DNA from: Trichopria drosophilae | Lineage: Eukaryota > Arthropoda > Insecta > Hymenoptera > Diapriidae | DNA length: 64,000 bases | Assembly (NCBI GenBank): GCA_030407085.1 | Contig: CM059583.1 | Coordinates: forward strand, 43,741,001 to 43,805,000 | Direction of reading: 5' to 3' | Shown: positions 48,908 to 60,500 of the stretch, piece after piece | Layout of the letters: every line of letters begins with the position of its first letter | Position numbering within the stretch: the stretch's first letter is position 1 | Notes under the pieces: model-generated | Seen by the model: the letters and a program-made list of their open reading frames with translations, nothing else | What the model was told of the DNA's origin: nothing | Database searches by the model: none | Position numbers and translations under genes: made by a program

Positions 48908-51460
48908 CTAAAAATAAAGGTTTTATATTAAAATTGCATTCACTATAACAATTATGCACGACTAAAATAAACTTTACGCACTCGATTTTACTTCGGATAT
49001 GCAACTCGACAGCGTGAGTAAAGTGCTCCTACTCGTTGCATAATATACTATTTTCTTTCACAAACAGAGATTTTCTATCCGATAAAATGGACAGTTTACG
49101 ATAAATGCAATTTTTAAAATTCAAAATAGTTGTTTTCATACCATGGGCGCAAAATATAACTTTACGCTCGCTAGCGTTCCATGTCAGCGAAGCTCGGCTT
49201 TTTTATTTATTTTTATTTATTTTTCGTTGCAGTATACAAGTTAAATTCTTTATTGTAAGCAACATGAAACGGACAGGGCGGTGGAATGAAAGTACGTTGT
49301 AGAATTTGTTGTTTGAACGATAAGGTAGATAATATTTTTAATAAAGCTGAGTAAGCGTAAATTCCTACTTTATGCCTGCAAATATTGAGGAAATTACGTA
49401 CTTTTCACCTACTATGAAGAAAATAAAAATTAATATTATTATACACCTCATCCAAAAATTTCAAGATTTATTTTAGTTATTCATCTTAATAATTAACTAA
49501 ATATTAAGACATTAAATAAGGTAAAAATATTTTCTTGAAATGATAAACTTAAAAGATTATATATTGATAGGCAAAATATATAATCTTCATTGAAAAAACA
49601 GTCTTGATATACAGTTCGATCAACATTATATAAAAAAAGCTGGTCAAAAGACGATAAATTTATATGTAATATTAACCCATTAAGGCCCAAGTGAACTGAT
49701 TTTCCACGTTAAATATGATTGTTTACAACATTTCCAAAAAATTATATATGCTTTAGAAACCTATCATGAAAATTCGGTATTTTTTATGTATTTGCTTAAA
49801 AAAGTGAGGTTAATTGACGTTTATTCAAAATTTTCGCGGCGGCATTCGAAATGATAGGTTTTCAAAGCATACATAAATTTTTGGAAATGCTGTAAACAAT
49901 CACATTCAACGTCAAAAATCAGTTCACTGGGGCCTTAATGGGTTAATCTGATTTTTAAGCAATCCAAAAACTGATTTTATTTAAATTGTCATGATTCTCA
50001 TTTTGGAAAATTTTCAATTTCTTTACTCCCTACAAATAAATATTGTCTACATGATAATAAAGGAAACCTTTGCAAATTTCCGAACGGATAATATTAATTC
50101 AAGACACACAAGAAATCATATGGATTTCAAATCCAAATCGAAATATACTTTTCTTGATGTAATATTCAATTATTAACATTATAATTGTGGAGCTAAAACG
50201 TATTATTATTATTTATTAATATTGGTTAGTTTTTTTTTGGATTTTCAATAATCATTAACTAAGTTATGGGATTAGTTGAGGATATTCAATTATGCTGCCG
50301 TGCTATGAAAAATTTACGTAAGTTTCAATTTTAACAACATTGCGTTTTTTTACATCAATGAACTCAGGACAAAGCTCTGCATTTATGTTCTTTCGATAAT
50401 GGAATTCACAAAGAGATTTTTATCGTATTTGGCATACTCTTTGTAAAGGTATACAAAATATGCAGTTAAAATTCGAGTGGGTTAGGAGAAAGTTATCAGC
50501 GATTATATTATTTCATATTTAACTCGATGTCTTATGGAAATCTCCGTTTTTATATCTTTATACACCTTTGGTTAGGTTGTGAAGTATTTGCTTATGTTAT
50601 ATAATATATTTTTGATTTTATACAAATAAAAGAAATTATTAAGTTCAAATTATATAACTCCGTCATTATATTATAATATGGATAATGAGCTTTTTACAAC
50701 ATTGCATATAACAAAATATTTCATTTCGCTGAAACACCCAATTCTCGCAAATCATAAACGCAAAGAGAGAGAGAGAACGTCATACAACTAATAATTCTAA
50801 ATTAATTAACCCTATAGGTTTGATTGGTCTTTCAATGTATCACTATGGAACTCAAAAACTCACGTTCGACGTCAAACACTTTTTCTTCCTGGGTAGTTCG
50901 GATTTAGGGAAATCGGTACCTCAATATACAGGATGGTCATCATAAACGTCAATGAACTGGGCGGCGCAAGATGATGGTTCAAAAAGTCCAGCGTCTATTT
51001 GGAGCACGTGGTGATTGCGATGAACCCCTGCATCCAGTTTTCAGATCGTCCTGCGAAGTCTCGGAAATCGTTCGAAGTCTCCAGGATTAACGACCAAATC
51101 TCGACAACCACTTCGACCTTGAATTAAACGGATGATAAGGCACCCATTTTCCGGTGAACACCTCACTTGTACCAAACGAAACTAACCTCGAATCAGCGGC
51201 GGTTGAGATTCGCTTCATCCAAGATGGCTTCGAAGTTTCCCTCGAGAACAAATTTTCGGAAGAAAGGAAATTTCGGGGCGTGCTTATCATTTATATTCTT
51301 TCCCCCAATAGCGGAATATTCCCCTTCCACACGCGCACTATATTATGTCTTACTTATCCTTATGCGTTTTCTCTCTCCTTCACACTTTACAATTATTGTT
51401 CACTTTCTTTGTTTCGTACCGATATACTACCTAAACTGTCGTTCTGTTCCTTTCGCCTCG

Positions 51461-51543
<83 letters not shown>

Positions 51544-54500
51544 CCGCGTCATCATACGCCTTCCTACGCTTACCGACATTGCACGTTATCGACAGAGCAC
51601 GTGATTCGTATTACAGTTATAGGCGCCGAAGGGTAAGAACTTCCTTAACTGCAGGGACTGATTACACATGTTTAAAAAATGATTAAAAAATTACAAAAGG
51701 AGATTTATATTTAAAAAGGTAAGAAGCTGGGCTATGATTATTTGGTTTTATATTTTCCGTTTTGTTTCCACCACTCGTTGTTTCAATGGATTATTAAATA
51801 TAAACATGATTTTCAAAATATGCTGAATGCATACGTTTCTTATAAACCTGAGTACGAATTGTGTTAAAACATATTGTTGGTAGCTTTGGTATTATTATAA
51901 AAAATTTTGCTAAGTGCTAAATTATATACAACATATTGTTTTATTTGAAACTACTAAAAATCTTAGCTATTTTAAAAACGGGCAAAAAGACGCGCCTTAC
52001 AATTCTGTATACCTAAACCTATATTTACATATTATAAACCCGAGCACTTTAAAAAAATGGTAATATGGACATCAAAATTCGACTTCACGCGAATCCCGTT
52101 ATTCAATCCAGCCCCTTAATTGTCAAAGAAAATAGAAAATTCTTTATATTAAAGTAAAAGAATATTAGTATAAATAATTTAGAAAAAAATGTTTTTAGAA
52201 TATTTTAATGAACAGATTTTCATCACGACTGCACACGTTTTTCCTTAAAATACCAGTATATGTATCTATGGTATACTGCACGATTTTGACTAAGCATACA
52301 ATTACATAAATCTATAAACTTTTATAAACAATACATGTGATCTAACTACTTGGTATGACATTACCTTGCACTCATCCGTGAGAACCTCGTATCGATGTCG
52401 ATGAGTTCCTTTTGGATTGATTTCCATATCGTTCCACGACAGAAGTTTCATGCCTCTTCTATATGTTTTCCTTTCGGCATCGAAAAATGCTACACTGTTT
52501 TTGCAATGATAAGTCACATTTTGTTCAGCATGTTGAGACAGTAATTGTAAAAATCCGATCTGATTGCTGTCAGCCTTGTAGTTAATCTGTTTGCAAGTAA
52601 CATAATATTTATTAATTCGATTTTTTTTATTTTCCATAATATAATAAAATTATAATTATCTAACAGTCGATAGATTCGTCTCCTATGAACTGTCGATATG
52701 ACATCAAGTTTTATTATAATTTTTTGAGCTGGATAATACGCATTTGAAACAATATAACGAAAATTCTTTGTAAAACTGCAGAAAAACGACTGGGAAAATG
52801 TTTAGCTACGTAATTCTGTTTTTCAGTTTCCTGATTACAAATATAATAATCAAATTTGGCATTCAAGGACATTGAAGTCATCATCTTGAAAACCCCCAAA
52901 AAACATGATTTTCTTTCGGTGTTTGTATTTATTTCGAGAAATTGAATCCGAACAAAAAAAAATTCCCATAAAAAATTTCATCGATGTTTATATTGTGAAT
53001 ATTTTGACAACTGCAATTTCTACAGAACTATTTTAGTGCAAATATTTTTGTCTTAAGGTTGCAGGAGAAAATCAGAGAGGTCACTTTTCTAAATTTTTCC
53101 TGCGATATATAGTATTCTACAATAAGAAGATTTTCGCCGTTTTTTATAATTATTGGATTTGTTTTACAGTAATGGAAATATAGTTTATGTACGTCTTTTC
53201 GGTGCGTAAAGTAAACTTGTGCGTAAAGTAAACTTTACGCACTCGATTATACTTTACGCACAAAAATGCCGTACGTAAACAATATTTCGGCACACGTGTG
53301 TGTGTGTAAAGTTCTTTACGCATACGCCCTTGTATCGAAAACTACTATTATGGCAATGTCCATGTTCGGTTGATATTTGTCATCAGCGAGCGCAAAGATT
53401 TAGTGACCATTTTGAAGAAAATCCGTTTACATTTTAGAAACATCATCCGTCATATTGGATCCATCATTTAGAATTTAAAAAAGATGATCTCATATTTATA
53501 ATCGGCGACCTCAAAATATAAACTTGGAGTTTTGGCGATTTAGAATCGTCTATCGGTTGAGTAACAGAGAAATAATATACAAAATCAGGTCTTTGAGCGT
53601 CGTTTACAAGTCTTCATTTTGAAATGCTGAAATGGGCGGCAGGAAACATTTCGAATGCAATCTCTTGTGTTTCCGTATACTCTGCGATGCAGTTTCTTGG
53701 TGTAAATTGCAGATTTAAGAAAAAAACTATTTTAAAAAATCGTGACTTTTTAGAAAAAAACCAGCTGTATCTTGTGTGGAACGAGTTTTGTACCATTTTT
53801 TTTGCAGAATCCGAAAGAGCACACATTAGTGCATAGGAAACATTATCTGCAGATTTTTTTTCTTGGCCATAACATTATCCAATAAAGCTCTAAAGTTTGC
53901 CTACAGAAATGTCCGTCTCGCCTTCAAAGGGTTACAAATTTGAGGATATTTCAGCAATTACAAGAATCAACATTTCACGTGGGTTCAAGTTTTAAATATA
54001 CTTCTGTGTTTGGTGCTTAGGCTTTTTAAAACGATGAGGGTCTGGGGCACGCAGTACGTTTAGGTTCACACATAACAATTCCATAAAAAGTGAATGAAAT
54101 ATTTAATTATAAATGCTTGAACATAGTGGGTGCTGGATGAACTCCGACCCCAGACTCTGCACTTTTTATTTATACGTACAGGGGATATAATAATTTAAAC
54201 CACGTGATATTTGGAACCTTGTAATTACTGCAATGCAGGTAAATTTAATGTCTTCGAATACGGTACCATGTTAATGGGATTATTCTCATTTTCATCCTTT
54301 TTTTACGGCATGAGGAAGAAAGTTCATACAACCTTTTCTAAAGAGAAGTTAATGTTATGTATTTTTTGTCCGAAACATATTTTCTTTTGATGCGTATTTT
54401 TGGAAATAAAAGCCACAAAAAGTGGACAAAATGTGTAAGATAGTCGCTAAATTTTATTATCATATTCCCATTTAGGAGGCCAAAAGTTCTGAGTTGACGC

Positions 54501-57500
54501 ACCCTCACCTTATTCCATGTGAAGTATTAAGTAAAAAACACAATGTCAACATATAGTAGAAACATAATTTAAAAATTAGAATTACAAGGAAAACAATTGC
54601 TTTAATTTATAAAAATTAGTCCTATATATTGAACAATTTGTTATTTGTATTAAATTTGTCTTTTTTTATTCAGTGTGGGGAAAGTGTCGCTTTTCAACAC
54701 TTCGACGGCTGCTCCACATTTCATGCTTCCAAAATATCATATCTCAAAGAACCTCACATTTCAAAAGTTGCAACGAAAGGTACATTTGAAAATTTGCGAC
54801 ATATAATACAAGATTCTATTGAGATATGTGTTTTCTCACAACCTTTTAAGTGTTCAGATCTTGCAAGTAATGCTACCCAAGTGGTACTGACCGATTGCAA
54901 TTAAACTGCGATAAACTAAAGAAATGTGTATTTTTTATATCGAAATCGTTGGGCTTGATTTTCTAATATTTGGAAAGGTATTGGCCATAAAAAACAATAA
55001 AAATATGTTGATTGAGAAAAACGGTTCATGCCTAAATTAAATTTATATTAAAAATAGTAAATGTTGAATACATTCCATTGAGATTTGTTATGCAGGATTT
55101 TGCAGGGTCACTGAATCCCCCCTTAAAAATGAACCTGTGAGCCTATAAAAAAAGTATGTATCTTATTTTGCATAGTTGTATCAGTTTATCAGAGTTTAAT
55201 TGTCATCACCGAGTATCACTTGGGTAGCATTACTTGTTAGCCACAACTTGATTGATAATTCTTGGTACCAGCCATCCATTTCCTTCTTTAAATAACAATG
55301 TACCATAAACTGATTTTACATATCTATTTTTCCAAAAAAGTAAAAAAATGAAATAATCACCTTTGGTACATCTTTAACTTCATTTAACCAAATTTCCAAA
55401 TCTGATCCAATGTACGTGACTTCTGGAGTGCGAGACGGGTGTGGATAAATGCAGCTCGCGTGATTCTCAGCGTCACAGTAAACTACGATTGCATCTCGTG
55501 GATCTCCAGCATTTGGATCAATCCAGTATTCGCCTACATTCGGAAGAAGATAAATAACGCAAATTTACGTCCTCTTAAAATACTATATCAGGTATAGAAA
55601 TGAAATTTTATCCCATAATTTTGAAAATTACGAGACTAAAAAAAATGTTTTAAAGTCATACAATAAAAAAAAATATCATTATAATGCTTATAAACCCAAT
55701 AACTTAAAAATGCAAATAATACCAGATGGTTTTTCTGGGTGTGCTTCGAAAAGCTCTCTACATGTTCTGGCTGGGGATTCTTTTTCCCCGCTTGGATTCT
55801 TAAATTTATCTAACGACACTTTTAGTTGCTCGTAGAGCTTCGTAAGTACTCCTTTCCTTCCCTCATCGTTAATGTCATTTCCAAACATCCTCGCGGGCTC
55901 ATCTGCAGGAGCTAGCGGATCTAAACCTTTAGTTTGCCCTACGTCTGAAAGAAAGTCAGAAATAGGACGTAAACAAGATTGATGACAGAATTCAAGGCGA
56001 AAATTCTTAAATTCTATGAAGATACTTAGAAACTTGCATCCATTATAAAAACTATTGATTATGTAGCCCGTGTTCGTTGTAAAATGATCAAAGTTTTCTA
56101 GTGCTTAAAGTTGATTAATTTTAATAATGTTTGGAAATTGGAATTTGCCAATTTATTAAACGATATTGTTTCTCGTTTCAATTTAAAATTTAGAAAATGT
56201 ATGACCCTTACTTCTCCACCTTTGAAAATCAAGCAATTGAAAAATCGTTTAGACAATGTACACATCATGCCCTTTTACATATTATAAAAACTATCACCGA
56301 ATTAAATTCCAATTTTATAAATTGAATCTTACTAAAGTAACAATTTTCGAAGTCAATTGATGAAAAATGCAAATCTTAAAAAAATACTTGAATTAATGAA
56401 CCCGTTTGTGACAATGAATTTGTAAATTTCATATAAGTATTCTCATAAACTTTTTGTTAAAATACACACTTAGGAGTGCAGAAAAGTCGTAGTTGCAGTT
56501 AGCGTCGCAGGGAGGACCTGGTGGTCCGGGTGGTCCCGCGGGACCTGGAGGCCCATGTCTGCCTTCCTCGCCCGGTGGACCCCTCGGACCCGGGTTTCCA
56601 GTGTTTCCGATCATTCCTTGATTTCCGTCTCGCCCTGGGGGTCCACGAACACCAGGGTCGCCATTTTTACCGGGAGGACCAACGGGACCTTGACCTCCTT
56701 TCTCTCCCGTAGGACCCATTGTTCCTGGAAAGCCTTGTAGTCCGTTGAATCCACGATGACCTTTAGGACCTTGGGGACCTTCTGGTCCTCGATCGCCCTT
56801 CACTCCATCGGGACCTGGTAGACCCGGTTTCCCTCTTGGTCCCTGAATAATATTGGTACTTTAAGTCTCAAATTTATGTACAAATGGGCAACTGAGTGTT
56901 TAGTAGTGTTAGGGGGACGTATGACTATTAAACAATTACCTATAAGACATTTACTTGAAGTAGCCATACGTCTGGACACTTCAGGCATGTTCTAATACAA
57001 CCATACTATTTCCAGTGAACTTTAAAGTACACATTGGTTAAAATATACTATATTTGATACACAGCTAGATTACTGTTGGTTCAACTAGTTTTTTTCCCGG
57101 CAGACAAATAAAAAATTCACACAGAATTCAGGAAATTATTCAAGACGGTAACTATTAATAAATTGTTAATAGTATTGAGTTCATATAATATCTTTAAATT
57201 AAATGCATAGGCGATGACATCATTATATAAATTATATTAATTTATGACGGACTTTAACCAAGGTTGAAAACGAATCATTAAGCGTAATAACTCCAAAATA
57301 AATAAGTATCAAGAAAAAGAGAAATGTGTAATCATTTCAGTAAATTTCAGTTTAAATAGTTCCATCTGAAGTTGCCGTCCAGAACTACTCCCACATTCAT
57401 ACCATTTATCGACTGTGAATATTTCACAGAACAACTTTCAAAATTCATCTATTCCCATGGATTTAGAGAAAACGTTAATTTTAATTTTTAAATTCTTGAT

Positions 57501-60500
57501 TATGTATTAATTAAGGATTTTCTTTAGTAAGTATAATCTCGATACAAACTGAAATGTTTCGAACATGCCATCGCAACTAGAATATTACGCTTTGCGTATC
57601 GCTCTCGACAGATGGAGTTACCGAGACGTTTCAATGAAACACATAGAATTAACAAGATTTCCATTATCAAAAATTAAATCAGTTCTCCCAAATTGCGCAA
57701 ACAGCATAACTCAAACAGAAATGTATGTTCATAATTAAAAATGTAAGATAATGATAAACAACTTTGACGGGAATATTAACATGGTTAGACCATTTGTTAA
57801 CTAAACAAGATTTAAATTGAATGACCAACAAGTGAATCTTTACCGATTCTTAGTGAATAGTCACGCATTACCATATTGAAAATCGAAATAATAACATGCA
57901 GTGAAATTCACTGCATGAATAAATGAAGGCAAGTATATAAAAAATAAAATAAATTCCTGAATGAGCAGAATTCGAACCCTACAAGCTTTTATATAATAGC
58001 GTTCGTCTTGTTTGTTATTAAAATTTGTCTTTAAAGAAATTAATAACCAATCCATATATTTTTCACGGTATTATATTTTGTTAATCTCGTGGGAATCTAT
58101 TTATGGGAATTTTCGGGGTTTCAGATTCTAATCATAAATACAGAATATTTTAAAACACAAAATAGTTGACGCGTGTTAACCCATTATGGCCCAACTGATT
58201 TTTCACGTTGACTGTGACTAGAACGCTGTCAAATGGACATTTTGGATAAGTATACTGGTCACTGGATGCTAGGAGGTTAATGGATTTCAAAAAATTGATG
58301 TGCGCTTTGATATCATATCATTTTCGAGGTTTCTGTGGTCCTTCTTTCGTCTTTAAACCTCACTTATTAAAACAAATCCATAAAAAAGAACGAATCGTCA
58401 TGACATTTTTATTTATAAATTCATATTTTGTTATGGGAAAGCATTTTTTTTCTTTACAAATCAAACGCAAAAGTACTCCTGGTATCCAAGGAATATGATC
58501 ATGTTCAGAAAACATGTTTTTTTTCAAGATCGCAGTTTCAAAATGCAGCTTAGAGAATGTATTCTTTTTATGGTTCTATAAATGTCAGGTTTTAAAAGTT
58601 TTTTTACGCATTTTGAAAGATAAAAAATCAGAATTGCAAAATACCAGATGGCGGACACAATATGGCCGATATTTTCCGTCACGAAAAAAGTCACGATAAA
58701 ATCAAAATTATATCAAATAAAACTAGTGTTGGCGTGGAGCCTCGCTCGCTCAGAAACTTCGACCCAGTGGAGAGTCGGCTAATCCTTAAAACTCGTTTGT
58801 TTACTAACAGCTTTCAATTATATTATAAAATTATATTGATATTTGGGGGTCCAATCATATTTAGGTCCACGTGGCTTCGATAGATATGTTACAACAATAT
58901 AGTGTTTCTTATATGTATGAAAATTGAAAATGAGCATTTTCAAAACTTCGACCCCGACAACAGGCCAACCGAAGTATTAATAAATAAAAGTTGCAAAACA
59001 CTTACTTCATCCACTTGTATTCTAATAGACTAGTCGATGCATGTTACATGTTTACTGTGTTTTACTAATTACTGTCCGTATTATTATGATCTTATATATA
59101 CAATATATATACATATAATTCGTCAAAGATATCTTGAAAGTGTCGAAAAGATCTCTGACGGATATCTTATAAATATCTATAAGACATCTTTTAGATATCT
59201 CGAAATAGTTATTTTCGTATCAAGGGCGTAAAAGAACTTATGCGCCCGTAGGTGGTCACCGCGCCCGAGGGGCTGGCAAAGACTACCTCTGGGGGGTAGG
59301 GGGTCGAAACGTCGTAATTTCATGAAAAACAATAGGGTAATTTTTTTGCCGAGATGACCAAATTCAATACTTTTTCAGACAATAGTCATAAACATTTTAA
59401 ACCAGTTTTTATGGCATTATCGTTGACTTTAGGAAGAAAATGCATACAACCTTTTTTGTCGAGAATTTCATACTCTATCTTTTTTGTTTAAAACATTTTT
59501 TAATAAAATTTGTAATGCAAAAAACTACGAAGAAACTTAATTGGGGCTAATTTTTTTTAGTAATGGACGGGTGGATCTGCCCTAAAATCTAATCAGATCT
59601 AAGTTATGCCAAGACGCGTATTTTAAAAAAAAATTTATGTCAATACGCTTATCCGTTCGCAAGTTATCGCGAGACAAAAAAACGGGACGTACGGACGTAC
59701 GTACGTACAAGATCACGGACACAAATTTTTTTATTGTTGATTTGGGTTCCTTAGGGTCTGAAACGTCGACATTTGATGAAAAACTATATGGTAATTTTTA
59801 TGCCCGAAGTGACCAAATTCAATATTTCGTCCAGACTTAGTCTGGGTCGAAGTAATAAAAAACACTTAAAACAGTTGTTGCTCGAAAAGTTACTGTATAT
59901 GAAGTCGAAAATGATCTCAACAGTGTCAAAGATATTTTTGTAACACTTATTACAAATCTTTCCATGAAGTCAATTAATTTGTGGGTATGTAACAAACAAA
60001 TAAATAAAGTAAGGTTAAAAAAACAGAAAAATGCAAGATGATTGTGCAATTCTTATACAGTAAATTCCAAAAAAAGGATCTATGCGGATGGAAAAAAAAA
60101 TAATTAATTTGGTTTTGACAGTTGCTATATAGACATGTCTCTGGAACTTTTAACCTTTGGGGTACCATGAGTTTTAAGACATTAGGAAGTAGATATTTAA
60201 TAGTTTTTATCAGAAGTTCCTTCAATTATCTACTACTTGTGATAGTCACGTACATAAAATAATTATTCAATGCTTAAAAACAAATTTGAGGTAAAATAAT
60301 GTTCTAATAATCGCATTACATAAAATGTTGAGAGCGTATTGCAGGGACCCGATTTTTTTTTACATATATTTGGGACTGTGTCGAACATGAAAATGTACCA
60401 TAACAAGGTGTGCCTCATTTATAAACACGCAAGAAAAATTCATCAATTCGGGTATCTGCTATTTTTGAGAAAAAACATTTTCAGTCATTTTGTCCTTTTA

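Larger units (their letters stand above)
48908..52364 (-). other. Last collagen intron, 3.5 kb
   Basis: Holds a TTAA-flanked MITE at 49676-49942, an upstream repeat patch at 48.95-49.18 kb (TTTACGCACTCG, GTTGCATAATATACTATT), and a GC-richer block at 50.82-51.65 kb around a CT microsatellite. ORFs at 51087-51290, 51154-51636 and 51167-51604 overlap that block and are not convincing genes. Confidence 0.55.
52587..55360 (-). other. Collagen intron, 2.8 kb
   Basis: Contains a MITE-like inverted repeat at 54864-55236, an ORF ending in it, a run of GTGCGTAAAGTAAAC words in both orientations at 53.2-53.3 kb, and repeat-type sequence at 53.35-53.6 kb (GTCATCAGCGAGCGC, ATAATCGGCGACCTC) related to the 61-62 kb cluster. 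No collagen exon is needed here: the flanking exons join in phase 0. Confidence 0.6.

Noticed and set aside
51154..51636. Two overlapping plus-strand ORFs of 145 and 160 codons
   Set aside because: Their length depends on the CT microsatellite, which reads as serine-leucine in every frame. The flanking parts show no domain and two frames are equally open.
53614..53836. Mirror ORFs of 70 codons on both strands
   Set aside because: Same bases open on both strands by base composition. No splice sites or domain.
56521..56740. Plus-strand ORFs of 61 and 63 codons
   Set aside because: Antisense shadows of the GC-rich collagen helix exon.
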